DNA of 7,900 nucleotides from an uncultured Pelosinus sp. (GTDB taxonomy: Bacteria; Bacillota; Negativicutes; Sporomusales; Acetonemataceae), in the NCBI GenBank assembly GCA_900542835.1, contig UQPB01000084.1, positions 1 to 7,900 of the forward strand, written 5' to 3'. Under the pieces are notes generated by a model. The model worked only from the letters and a program-made list of their open reading frames with translations, searched no databases and was not told the origin of the DNA. Shown piece after piece: positions 1-7,162 of this stretch (its first letter is position 1; every line of letters begins with the position of its first letter). The translations under genes and the position numbers were made by a program.

Positions 1-81
1 TCCTCTGTGCCCTCCGTGTACCCTCTGTGTCCTCCGTGGAATCGTCCTTCGCCTCCCCGGAATCATTCTTTGCCTCCCCGG
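1..81. repeat. Tandem 21-bp degenerate repeat downstream of cbiL
   Basis: Read on the minus strand, four successive units lie at 81-61, 60-40, 39-19 and 18-1, the last cut by the window edge. The first two differ at only 3 of 21 positions and both begin CCGGGGAGGC. The last two have diverged to CCACGGAGGACACAGAGGG and CACGGAGGGCACAGAGGA, and all share a GGAGG core. The array begins 14 bases past the cbiL stop. The CACGGAGG/CACAGAGG wording resembles dispersed intergenic repeats I recall from several bacterial genomes, but I cannot check that here. The period of 21 is a multiple of three, and an open frame with a Shine-Dalgarno-like GGGGAGG starts at the ATG at 66-64 (MIPGRRRTIPRR...). It is low-complexity and runs off the window, so I do not call a gene. 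No terminator hairpin with a T-run is present. Confidence 0.75.
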
Positions 82-95
82 CTTCCGGTTTCCTC

Positions 96-818
96 CTAGA
101 AGCCGTTACGCTTAACTAAGATCAAGGACAGATACTCCAGCTTGCTGCCCCGCAGGCTGTCGAGGTCATAGCTGACGAGCTGCTCGGGATAGCCGAGCTT
201 GCTGATATACACGGCTTTATCCTTTAACCCCAATTCGGTCAATACATCGACAATTTGGTCATATTTGCCGGCGACTTTCATCAGCACCGCATTGTCAAAC
301 TGGGCAAAAACGGTCTTCAGGCTCTGTGGATCATCAATGGCAGGAATAATCGCCAGCTGTTCACCGCCTTCAGCCAGTGAGGCGTTCAGATGGGCCGCGG
401 CTGCGGAAAAGGAGGTGATGCCGGAAACGCTTTCTACCGCTACGGCCGGAATCAGCTCGCGTACTTTTTTCATCAGATAGGTATAGGTGCTGAACAGCAT
501 CGAATCGCCAATAGTAATAAAGGCGACATTTTTTCCCGCCAGCAGGCGGTCGGCAATCTGTTCGGCGCCCCGCCGCCATTCCGCGTCAAGCGCCGCCGCA
601 TCGCGGATCATCGGCGTCGACACTTCTAAAATCTCCGCGGCCGCGCTCACATAGGGACGTGCCGCCTTCATTGCGGCACTGTCGCTGCCGGCGCGGGAGC
701 GGGGAATGCAGACAACGTCTGTCTGCTGCAGCAGTTTAACGGCTTTAACCGTCAGTAAATCGGGATCACCGGGCCCTACCCCGATGCCAAACAGCTTGCC
801 GCACTTGGCTTGTGACAT
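96..818 (-). CDS. cbiL: Cobalt-factor II C20-methyltransferase CbiL
   Basis: This cytoplasmic SAM-dependent enzyme methylates C20 of cobalt-factor II, the first methylation after cobalt insertion in the anaerobic pathway. The 240-residue length is normal for the CbiL/CobI family. It is a tetrapyrrole methylase: the first glycine-rich motif is GIGVGPGDPD at residues 11-20, the second is ITIGDSMLFSTY at 101-112, and SGITSFSA follows at 132-139. The ATG at 818 is preceded by AAAGGAG at suitable spacing. A 29-nt gap separates it from cbiC, the longest gap in the operon, but no promoter or terminator is seen there. It is the last gene visible although it acts earliest among the nine. From sequence alone CobI (precorrin-2, aerobic) is hard to exclude; the cbiD/cbiG context favours the cobalt-loaded substrate. 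Confidence 0.93.
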   Translation of the reverse strand: MSQAKCGKLFGIGVGPGDPDLLTVKAVKLLQQTDVVCIPRSRAGSDSAAMKAARPYVSAAAEILEVSTPMIRDAAALDAEWRRGAEQIADRLLAGKNVAFITIGDSMLFSTYTYLMKKVRELIPAVAVESVSGITSFSAAAAHLNASLAEGGEQLAIIPAIDDPQSLKTVFAQFDNAVLMKVAGKYDQIVDVLTELGLKDKAVYISKLGYPEQLVSYDLDSLRGSKLEYLSLILVKRNGF

Positions 819-847
819 TAATTCTATCTCCTTTGAGCGGTTTCGAC

Positions 848-1480
848 TCAGTCGCGTTCCCGCAGTAAATACAACAGGGCGTTGACGGCACTGGCCGCGA
901 TCGGGCTGCCGCCTTTCGTGCCTTTGACGGTGATAAACGGCACCGGCGAAACTTCACTTAAATATTGCTTCGATTCAGCGGCGCCGACAAACCCGACCGG
1001 GATGCCGATGATCAGGGCCGGACGCAGATTTTCTTCCTGCATCAGCCGGATAACTTCAAACAGAGCGGTCGGCGCGTTGCCGATGGCGATAATCTGACCG
1101 TCTAACGCCTTGCCAAACGAGCGCAGCGCCGCCATTGACCGGGTGATGCCGCCCGCCTTCGCCGTCGCGGCAATGTCCGCATCGGCAATCCGGCAGTGAA
1201 CGCTGCCGCCGAGGGCGGCGAGAATAGTCTTGTTGATGCCGGTTCTCACCATTTCGACGTCGGTATAAATATCGGCGCCGCCGAGCAGCGCCTGCTTGCC
1301 GGCGGCAATCGCGCCGGGATGAATCTCAACATGGTTGGCGTAATCGGGATCGCCGGCGGCATGGATCATGCGCGAGACGATTTTTTTCTCTTCCTCAGAG
1401 TAAGCGGTTGCCGTCAGATACGGCGCAATCAACTGCATGCTCTTGGTTTCGATCTCCATTGGTTTAACAATAAACTCCAT
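848..1480 (-). CDS. cbiC: Cobalt-precorrin-8 methylmutase CbiC
   Basis: CbiC moves the methyl group from C11 to C12 of cobalt-precorrin-8, yielding cobyrinate, the last step covered by this operon. The 210-residue length fits the precorrin-8X methylmutase family. Family hallmarks are SRMIHAAGD at 36-44, where His40 should be the catalytic histidine equivalent to that of CobH. GNAPTALFE lies at 134-142, GIPVGFVGAAESK at 159-171 and KGTKGGSP at 186-193. The ATG shares one base with the cbiJ stop (TAATG), and AAGGAGG inside the end of cbiJ gives a strong Shine-Dalgarno, so translation is probably coupled. No domain is missing and I see nothing abnormal in the protein. Confidence 0.95.
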   Translation of the reverse strand: MEFIVKPMEIETKSMQLIAPYLTATAYSEEEKKIVSRMIHAAGDPDYANHVEIHPGAIAAGKQALLGGADIYTDVEMVRTGINKTILAALGGSVHCRIADADIAATAKAGGITRSMAALRSFGKALDGQIIAIGNAPTALFEVIRLMQEENLRPALIIGIPVGFVGAAESKQYLSEVSPVPFITVKGTKGGSPIAASAVNALLYLLRERD

Positions 1481-2244
1481 TACAGCAAAACCTCCTTTGC
1501 CCAGGCAACCGCCGGCTCAATATCGCCAACGGCGCCGCCATACGCCAGCGCTGGCTTGTCAATGACAACCAGCCAGCTGTTCGTTTGCACTGCGGCCTGA
1601 AATTTGGCGTCAGCGCCGCCAATTCTGCCGCTGTTTTTGGTCACAACTACATCGGCGCCAAACTGGTTGATCAGCGCGATATTGGTTTCAACGCTGAACG
1701 GCCCCTGCATGGCGATAATATCCTTGGGTAATATTCCCAGCGCCAGGGCTTCCGCCAGCACGCCCGGCTCGGGCAGTATCCGCGCGATCAGCCTGACCCC
1801 CGCCTGGTCGGCGGCCGCTTTATAGCAAGCCAGGGTATGACTGCCGGTGGTGAGCATAATCACCTTGCCCAACGACACGGCCAGTTCTGCCGCCGCAGCG
1901 GCCGTATCGGCCAGCCGCAGCTTTTCATAGGACGGCAGCGGCTCCGCCGGCCGTTCATAACGCAGATAAGGGATTGCCGCTTCCCGGCAGACCGCCAGCA
2001 GTGTTGCCGATACACCAGCCGCGTAGGGATGGCTGGCATCAATCACGCCGCAGATTCCCTGGCTGCGAAACAGCGCCCGGAAGCCTTCAGCATCAAGCAG
2101 CCCCTCGCGCACCTGGTACAACCGGCTGTCGGCAAGCTGACGGCCATAGGCGCTGGCAACCGATACCAGCACCGGTGCGCCGGCCGCAGCCAGCGCCTCG
2201 GCCAAGACCCGTCCGTCCTGAGTGCCGGCGACAACGAGAATCAA
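1480..2244 (-). CDS. cbiJ: Cobalt-precorrin-6A reductase CbiJ (CobK family)
   Basis: This enzyme reduces the macrocycle of cobalt-precorrin-6A to 6B; members of the CobK/CbiJ family use a nicotinamide cofactor. The 254 residues hold the expected motifs: AGTQDGR at 6-12 (start of the nucleotide-binding fold), DASHPYA at 69-75, YLRYERP at 93-99, LTTGSH at 131-136, QGPFS at 180-184 and TKNSG at 202-206. The start is TTG, in the sequence TTGA that overlaps the cbiH stop by three bases of a TGA. An in-frame TGA lies two codons upstream and the conserved motif begins at residue 6, so no other start is possible. GGGGG about eight bases upstream serves as Shine-Dalgarno. The protein is complete. The symbol cobK would be equally acceptable on sequence; context favours cbiJ. 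Confidence 0.93.
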   Translation of the reverse strand: MILVVAGTQDGRVLAEALAAAGAPVLVSVASAYGRQLADSRLYQVREGLLDAEGFRALFRSQGICGVIDASHPYAAGVSATLLAVCREAAIPYLRYERPAEPLPSYEKLRLADTAAAAAELAVSLGKVIMLTTGSHTLACYKAAADQAGVRLIARILPEPGVLAEALALGILPKDIIAMQGPFSVETNIALINQFGADVVVTKNSGRIGGADAKFQAAVQTNSWLVVIDKPALAYGGAVGDIEPAVAWAKEVLL

Positions 2245-3065
2245 ATTTCATACCCCCGCGGCGTAATCATTCTGCCATCTTTGACATAGGTACGGGAATT
2301 GCCGATAATGACGATGGAAAACATGTCCATCGGCTGGTCGATAAATTTCTCCAGATCGCTGATGATCACCGATTGCTCCTGGCGCGATGCCTGCCGCACA
2401 ATTCCCACCGGCGTTGCGGGAGAACGGTGTTTCAGCATGATCTCCCGGACAACGGCGATATGCTTGACCCGGCCATGACTTTTCGGATTGTACAGAGCCA
2501 CGGCAAAATCGCCGGCTGCCGCCGCTTCCACCCGTTTCTGGATAACCTCCCAGGGAGTCAGGAGATCGCTCAGGCTGATGACGGCAAAATCGTTCATCAG
2601 CGGCGCGCCCAACAGCGATGCTGCCGCTCCGGCGGCGGTCAGCCCGGGAATAACCGAAACCGCCGGCCTGACCTCGGCGCTGACTGCCTGCGCCAGTTCC
2701 AGCACCAGTCCGGCCATGCCGTATACACCGGCGTCGCCGCTGGAAATGACGGCAACGTTCTTGCCGCCTGCCGCCAGATCAATCGCCGCCTGGCAGCGGT
2801 CAACCTCTTTGGTCATGCCGGTGCCGATCGTCTCCTTGCCTGCCAGCAGCGGCTCGATCAATTCCAGGTAGCGGAAATAACCGACTACCGCGTCAGCGGT
2901 CTCAATTGCCTGTCTCGCCCGCGGTGTCATATCCAGCAGGCTTCCCGGTCCCATGCCTACAACCCGGACCTCGCCTCGGCCAGTGCCACCGTGATCCCCG
3001 GATATCTTTGCTTCCTCAGCAGTAACGTTGGATTCCCCGCTCCGCAAATCGCAGCAGCCTCGCAT
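2241..3065 (-). CDS. cbiH: Cobalt-factor III C17-methyltransferase CbiH
   Basis: CbiH methylates C17 of cobalt-factor III and drives ring contraction, giving cobalt-precorrin-4. The methylase core runs from about residue 32: GMGPGS at 37-42, GYFRYL at 62-67, SSGDAGVYGMAG at 108-119, PGLTAA at 140-145 and NDFAVISLSDLLTPW at 158-172, followed by ALYNPKS and IIGNS. No C-terminal iron-sulfur extension of the large CbiH60 type is present. The start is unusual. The ATG at 3065 lies 109 bases inside cbiG, with GGAG ten bases upstream, and gives a 31-residue hydrophilic N-terminal extension containing Cys4-Cys5. The only other usual start before the core is TTG at 3047 (residue 7); no ATG, GTG or TTG occurs between there and Met38, which is inside the SAM motif. 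Function is sure, the exact N-terminus less so. Confidence 0.92.
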   Translation of the reverse strand: MRGCCDLRSGESNVTAEEAKISGDHGGTGRGEVRVVGMGPGSLLDMTPRARQAIETADAVVGYFRYLELIEPLLAGKETIGTGMTKEVDRCQAAIDLAAGGKNVAVISSGDAGVYGMAGLVLELAQAVSAEVRPAVSVIPGLTAAGAAASLLGAPLMNDFAVISLSDLLTPWEVIQKRVEAAAAGDFAVALYNPKSHGRVKHIAVVREIMLKHRSPATPVGIVRQASRQEQSVIISDLEKFIDQPMDMFSIVIIGNSRTYVKDGRMITPRGYEI

Positions 3066-4021
3066 ACACTACCCACTCCAATCTTTTCTTTAACAAATTG
3101 CGATATCGTCAGCTCCTGTTCGGCGGTAATCCGTTCCAGGACTGCCGGTTCATAAAATTCAGTTTTTGCTTTGATCGATTCTGCCGCTGCCAGCATGCCG
3201 GCCTCATCGGCTTTAAGCGATACCGAGGCAATGGTTCCCACCGCCTGCGGGCTGCGGCCAACACTGCCGCAGGCATCAGCCAGCGCCGCCAGGATGGTGG
3301 CGGCCGGGGTGCCCCGGCGGCAGCCGATGCCGGCTACCAGTGTTTTCGGGCGCAGATAAAGCGGTGAAGCCGCGCCAGCCAATTGCTTGTCGGTGATCAG
3401 GACCGCCGCGCAGTCCCTGTCTGTCCAGTCAGCCAAAGCGACCGCCTCCACGCGCCGCTGCCGCAGCCAGTCCTGATAGACTTTGGCCTGCGGCAAAGAC
3501 GCGTCAACAACAAAGTCCACCGACTGTCCCTCCGCCAGCAGGCTGTTAACCGGCTTCAGCCGCTCGAACGGCTCAATTGCCAGATCGAAGGCCGCCGCCA
3601 GCACGTCAGGCGCTGTTTTCCCCAGCACATCAGTGGCGGTGGTAATCACCGGATCGGCTCCCAGCCGGGCAGCCAGATCGAGCGTCAGCTGGTTAGCCCG
3701 GCCGAGATGGCCGGACAGCAGACTGATGACATGCCTGGCCGCCTCATCGATAACCACCACCGCCGGGTCTGTCCGTTTGTCCTGAACCAGGGGCGCGATC
3801 GCCCGGACGACAATGCCGGCAGCCATAATGCAAACCAGACCGTCATAGGCGGAAAAAAGCCGGCTGATTAACGGCGGCAGGCTGTCATACTCCTGGCCGG
3901 CGCTGCCCCGCCCCTGCTTACGGTAAAGATCGACGGAGAGGCCATCGGCCGCCAGCAGTTCCTGCAGCCGTTCGGCCAAAGCGGCCCCGCCGCCGGTAAC
4001 GGAAATAACCGCCAGCTTCAT
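2957..4021 (-). CDS. cbiG: Cobalt-precorrin-5A hydrolase CbiG
   Basis: CbiG opens the delta-lactone of cobalt-precorrin-5A and releases the C20 fragment as acetaldehyde, giving cobalt-precorrin-5B, the substrate of CbiD. It is diagnostic of the anaerobic route. The 354-residue length is typical. The N-terminal domain shows AAGIVVR at 67-73, DPAVVVIDE at 85-93 and SLLSGHLGRAN at 100-110. A central linker region is followed by the C-terminal domain with LVAGIGCRRGTP near 229-240, GVGSVCEAAA at 315-324 and GITVALAE at 342-349. Both conserved domains are complete, so the long overlap with cbiH is not a truncation of this gene. The ATG overlaps the cbiF stop as ATGA, suggesting coupled translation; the local Shine-Dalgarno is weak (AGG). 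Confidence 0.95.
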   Translation of the reverse strand: MKLAVISVTGGGAALAERLQELLAADGLSVDLYRKQGRGSAGQEYDSLPPLISRLFSAYDGLVCIMAAGIVVRAIAPLVQDKRTDPAVVVIDEAARHVISLLSGHLGRANQLTLDLAARLGADPVITTATDVLGKTAPDVLAAAFDLAIEPFERLKPVNSLLAEGQSVDFVVDASLPQAKVYQDWLRQRRVEAVALADWTDRDCAAVLITDKQLAGAASPLYLRPKTLVAGIGCRRGTPAATILAALADACGSVGRSPQAVGTIASVSLKADEAGMLAAAESIKAKTEFYEPAVLERITAEQELTISQFVKEKIGVGSVCEAAAICGAGNPTLLLRKQRYPGITVALAEARSGL

Positions 4022-4794
4022 TTTGCCTGCCGGAATTCATGGCTGAACTGCGGCGAATACAGCTGTGACAATTCATAAGCCGTATCCAGCGAACGGCTGA
4101 CGATAATCAGCGCCGTCTTATAAATATCGGCTGCCTGCACCTGCTCGACAATCGTATCCAGGGTGCCTCTAATAATTTTCTCGTCCGGCCAGGAGACCTT
4201 CTGCGCGACGACTACCGGCGTATCACCGGCGTAGCCGCCTTGTTTCAATTCCCGCACCACATCAGCCAGCATATGGGTACTGAGGAAAATGCACATATTG
4301 CTCTGGTGCACGGCCAAGCCGGCCAGCGCCTCCTTGACCGGCACCGGCGTCCGGCCTTCCAGCCGGGTGACAATGACGGTCTGTGATACGCCGGGCAGCG
4401 TATATTCCTGCTTCAACGCCGCCGCAGCCGCCAGGAAGGAACTCACGCCTGGCACGACATCATAGGCAATGCCCTGGCGGCGCAGCTGATCCATCTGCTC
4501 CTGGATCGCTCCGTAGATGCTGGGGTCGCCGGTATGCAGCCGCACCACCAGCTTGCCTTCGGCAACGGCAGCCTCCATAACGGCCAGTACTTCCGGCAGC
4601 GTCATTGCGGCGCTGTCATGAATCGCCGTATCAGGACGGCAATTGGCCAGCAATGCCGGATTAACCAGCGATCCCGCCCAAATAACGACATCCGCCTGTT
4701 GTAACAGTTGTTTTCCTTTGCAGGTAATCAGCTCCGGATCCCCGGGACCGGCGCCGACAAACATCACCTTGCCTGCTGTTTTTGTTTGCTGCAT
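4018..4794 (-). CDS. cbiF: Cobalt-precorrin-4 C11-methyltransferase CbiF
   Basis: CbiF transfers a methyl group from SAM to C11 of cobalt-precorrin-4, producing cobalt-precorrin-5A for CbiG, whose gene follows directly with an ATGA overlap. The 258-residue length is normal. Motifs of the tetrapyrrole methylase fold are VGAGPGDPE at 13-21, WAGSLVN at 39-45 (usually YAGSLV in the family), RLHTGDPSIYG at 85-95 and PGVSSF at 115-120. Next come the CbiF/CobM-specific stretch TLPGVSQTVIVTR and then LEGRTPVP. The start is ATG with AGGGG seven bases upstream, located across the cbiT stop; the gap to cbiT is four bases. The protein is complete. CobM is the aerobic equivalent and is not separable by motif alone. 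Confidence 0.95.
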   Translation of the reverse strand: MQQTKTAGKVMFVGAGPGDPELITCKGKQLLQQADVVIWAGSLVNPALLANCRPDTAIHDSAAMTLPEVLAVMEAAVAEGKLVVRLHTGDPSIYGAIQEQMDQLRRQGIAYDVVPGVSSFLAAAAALKQEYTLPGVSQTVIVTRLEGRTPVPVKEALAGLAVHQSNMCIFLSTHMLADVVRELKQGGYAGDTPVVVAQKVSWPDEKIIRGTLDTIVEQVQAADIYKTALIIVSRSLDTAYELSQLYSPQFSHEFRQAK

Positions 4795-4798
4795 TGAT

Positions 4799-5407
4799 TT
4801 ACCCCTGCCTTTCTTCCGCTCTGTACGCGCCGATCAGAATGATCGGATTCAACGCGTCAAACATATGAAACGACTGAAGCTGCTTCAGCCTGGTTACTTG
4901 CAGGCAGAACGCTTCTGTCTGATAATTGCCGTTTTGTTTAAACCAATTCAAAGTATTGCTGGCTGTTTCCAGGGTGACGGCTGTGATCACCATACGGCCG
5001 CCCGGCTTTAACACCTGGCTGCAATGCTCGAGTATGGCGGTCAGCTGACCGCCGCTGCCGCCAATCAGCACCACATCGGGCGCCGGTTTATCCGCCAGTG
5101 TCGCCGGCGCTTCCCCCGGGCAGATCGTGATATTGTCCACGGCAAAGGCGCCCGCGTTCTGGCGCACCAGTTCCAGCGCGTCCAATTCGCGCTCAAAAGC
5201 GAAAACCCGTCCGGCTTCCGCCTGCAAAGCAGCTTCAATTGACAACGAGCCTGTCCCGGCGCCAATATCGTAAACCGTGTCCTGCGGCTGAATTTTTGCC
5301 AGTGCCAGCGCCTGCACCCGCACCTCACGCTTGGTCATCGGCACCTTGCCTCTGATAAAAGCGCTGTCGGCAATTCCCGGCGTCAGCCGGCGATGATCAT
5401 GACGCAA
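4799..5407 (-). CDS. cbiT: Cobalt-precorrin-6B C15-methyltransferase (decarboxylating) CbiT
   Basis: CbiT methylates C15 and decarboxylates the C12 acetate side chain of cobalt-precorrin-6B. Unlike the other methylases here it has the class I Rossmann fold. PGIADSAFIRGKVPMTKREVR at 10-30 is the family N-terminal signature, DIGAGTGS at 47-54 is SAM motif I, Glu72 sits at the end of the second strand where the SAM ribose is usually bound, and GGSGG lies at 116-120. The 202-residue length is normal for the free-standing enzyme. The start is TTG, with AAGGGGG eight bases upstream and no in-frame ATG before the conserved N-terminus, so the gene overlaps cbiE by 25 nt. In many bacteria cbiE and cbiT are fused as cobL; here they are separate and coupled. 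Confidence 0.94.
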   Translation of the reverse strand: MRHDHRRLTPGIADSAFIRGKVPMTKREVRVQALALAKIQPQDTVYDIGAGTGSLSIEAALQAEAGRVFAFERELDALELVRQNAGAFAVDNITICPGEAPATLADKPAPDVVLIGGSGGQLTAILEHCSQVLKPGGRMVITAVTLETASNTLNWFKQNGNYQTEAFCLQVTRLKQLQSFHMFDALNPIILIGAYRAEERQG

Positions 5408-6006
5408 TGGCCTGTCCCCCTTTTGTCCGCCAGCTCCGCCAGCGAAAATGTCTCAACCGTTTCATCCGGATAAGAGAGACGGCTGCAAAGCCATACCCTG
5501 GTCTGGGGCGGCCAGCCGGCCGCCGTCAGCCGGCCGGCCACATAGGCCGAATCATGCTCGCCATCGGTCAGCAGACCGATCAGCTTGCCTTCACGCCAGC
5601 CCCAGATTTCCGGCTGCTCCGTTCGTCCGTGCACGCTGGTCAGCAGCGCGTTCTGCCAGGGCAGTCCGGCGCGGGCAAAGGCCAGCTGTATGGAGCTGAT
5701 GCCGGGAATCACTGTGATGCGGTCGGCAAAATGCCGCCGCAGCAGCGGCAGCAGACTGTAAAAGCCGGGATCGCCGGATACCAGAACCGTCACATCACTG
5801 CCGGCCAGTTCCGCCTGAATAAATTCGACAACGCTGTTTAAATCGCCGTCAACATTTTTCGTCTTCACGCCAGGCCGGATAAACGGCTGCAGCAGCCGGC
5901 CGCCGCCCACCAGCACCGCAGCGGCAGAGATCTGCGCACTGGCCGCCGGCGTCAAATAGGCGGCGTCACCCGGCCCCGCGCCTACGATATAGAGCCGATA
6001 GTCCAC
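5383..6006 (-). CDS. cbiE: Cobalt-precorrin-7 C5-methyltransferase CbiE
   Basis: CbiE methylates C5 of cobalt-precorrin-7, the last methylation before CbiC. It corresponds to the N-terminal half of the aerobic CobL fusion. The 207 residues show VGAGPGD at 8-14, SGDPGFYSLL at 77-86 and PGISSIQ at 101-107, leading into the family stretch around LPWQNALLTSVHGR. The start is GTG at 6006, preceded by the strong Shine-Dalgarno GGAGGTGA about nine bases upstream; no ATG is available before the SAM motif at residue 8. Its first 25 nt overlap the end of cbiD, and its last 25 nt overlap cbiT, so the three genes are probably translated as a coupled set. The protein is complete. Confidence 0.94.
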   Translation of the reverse strand: MDYRLYIVGAGPGDAAYLTPAASAQISAAAVLVGGGRLLQPFIRPGVKTKNVDGDLNSVVEFIQAELAGSDVTVLVSGDPGFYSLLPLLRRHFADRITVIPGISSIQLAFARAGLPWQNALLTSVHGRTEQPEIWGWREGKLIGLLTDGEHDSAYVAGRLTAAGWPPQTRVWLCSRLSYPDETVETFSLAELADKRGTGHCVMIIAG

Positions 6007-7094
6007 CCCAGCTCACCTCCGATCGTTTTCGCCATGTCATCCATCCCCAGGATCGCGCCATTCAGGGTGGTCAACACTGTTCCCACTGTCAAATCGCCGT
6101 AAACATGCTGCTGTGCCCGTTGCGAAGCCCTTGAAGCCAGCAGCGGATAAATGTCATCCAGTCCTTTGGCGGCAATCAGCTCAATTGCCGCCTCCGCCGT
6201 TTTCAGCGCCAGTATCTCGCGGACAGTATCCGTCGATGCCCCCAGCCAGGCCGAGTATGCCGCCAACGTTTCCATACGGGCATCGGCAATCTTGCTATGG
6301 GTATAAAAGACGCCGGCTGCCACCTTGGCAATCTTGCCGATATGTCCGAACAATAACACCGAACGCAGCTTCATCTCTGCCGCCTGTTCCAGCATATAGC
6401 CGATAAAGTTGCTGGTCTGGATAACTGCCTTGCCTGGCAGTCCGCAGCGGTCTACCGCCGCGTTCCAGCCGATTTTGCCGGGCACGAACACAATCTGTTC
6501 ATAGCCGAGCGCCTGGGCCACCGCGATCTGCGGCACCAGCGAGTGCTTAAATGCCTCTTCCGACATCGGTTCGACAATGCCGGTAGTCCCCAGAATAGAG
6601 ATGCCGCCTTCAATTCCCAGCATGGGATTGAGCGTTCGCTTGGCCAGAGTCGTCCCGGCCGGGATCGAGATCGTGACAATGGCACCCTGACCCGGATCCA
6701 GCGTTTCCTTGACCGCATCAATAATCATTTGCCGGGGACCGGGATTGATCGCCGGCTGCCCCGGCGGCACCGCCAGACCCGGCTGTGTCACCCTGCCGAT
6801 GCCTTCGCCGCCGCGCAGCTCAATCTGCTCGCCACCCGGCTCGACTTCAGCCCATACTTCTGTACCGTGCGTGATATCAGGATCATCGCCCGCGTCTTTG
6901 ATGACATAGGCTTTGCCACCGGCAGCTAGGCGCGAAGCGCCTGCGACCGGCACCGCAATCATCACGCCCTGCGGCGACCGCACCGCCACCTGGCTGGGGA
7001 ACTCCCCCCGCCAGGCCAGCAAAGCCGCCTTAGCCGCCGCCGCCGCGCAGGTCCCGGTGGTAATGCCTTTTCGCCAACGTTTCTTGGTATTCAC
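5982..7094 (-). CDS. cbiD: Cobalt-precorrin-5B C1-methyltransferase CbiD
   Basis: CbiD carries out the SAM-dependent C1 methylation of cobalt-precorrin-5B and, with CbiG, marks the anaerobic pathway. It is the first gene of the operon, about 300 nt below the riboswitch. The 370-residue length is typical. Conserved blocks are RKGITTGTCAAA at 8-19, KDAGDDPDITHG at 66-77, EGIGRVTQPGL, PAINPGPR, GIEGGISILGTTGIVEPMSE in the middle and GHIGKIAKVAAGVFYTHS toward the C-terminus. The start is GTG at 7094; an ATG two bases upstream is out of frame and is followed at once by TGA (ATGTGA). A purine-rich AAAGAGGCGAGG provides the ribosome binding site. The C-terminus overlaps cbiE by 25 nt. Confidence 0.95.
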   Translation of the reverse strand: MNTKKRWRKGITTGTCAAAAAKAALLAWRGEFPSQVAVRSPQGVMIAVPVAGASRLAAGGKAYVIKDAGDDPDITHGTEVWAEVEPGGEQIELRGGEGIGRVTQPGLAVPPGQPAINPGPRQMIIDAVKETLDPGQGAIVTISIPAGTTLAKRTLNPMLGIEGGISILGTTGIVEPMSEEAFKHSLVPQIAVAQALGYEQIVFVPGKIGWNAAVDRCGLPGKAVIQTSNFIGYMLEQAAEMKLRSVLLFGHIGKIAKVAAGVFYTHSKIADARMETLAAYSAWLGASTDTVREILALKTAEAAIELIAAKGLDDIYPLLASRASQRAQQHVYGDLTVGTVLTTLNGAILGMDDMAKTIGGELGWTIGSIS

Positions 7095-7118
7095 ATGGCC
7101 TCGCCTCTTTCTCTACAG

Positions 7119-7146
7119 GCAGCGCCGCGGAAGCTGCGCTCCTTCC
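7119..7146 (-). other. Two mutually exclusive small hairpins just above cbiD
   Basis: On the transcript, GGAAG (7146-7142) can pair with CTTCC (7133-7129). Alternatively GCAGC (7137-7133) can pair with GCTGC (7123-7119). The two stems share base 7133 and overlap, so only one can form fully. They lie about 25-50 nt above the cbiD start codon and are not followed by a U-run, so they are not terminators. A role in access to the ribosome binding site is possible but unproven. Stems of five base pairs can easily arise by chance in G+C-rich DNA. Confidence 0.25.
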
Positions 7147-7162
7147 GTACCGCGCTTTATGT

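Noticed and set aside
1..66. Start of a new minus-strand gene at the ATG at 66-64
   Set aside because: A GGGGAGG precedes the ATG, but the same GGGGAGG recurs in the next 21-bp unit and the translated product is only repeat sequence cut by the window edge. The evidence favours a repeat over a gene.
1..95. Operon terminator after cbiL
   Set aside because: Only a tiny CCGG/CCGG inverted repeat is present and no T-run follows, so no terminator is called.
1974..3155. 393-codon plus-strand open frame
   Set aside because: It lies antisense to cbiJ and cbiH, which are complete conserved genes. Its product is rich in Arg, Gln and Pro without domains, as expected of a G+C-rich shadow frame.
5515..5545. 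GC-rich cluster of GGCCGGCC-type palindromes
   Set aside because: It is inside the conserved cbiE coding region and is explained by Ala/Gly/Arg codons in a G+C-rich gene.
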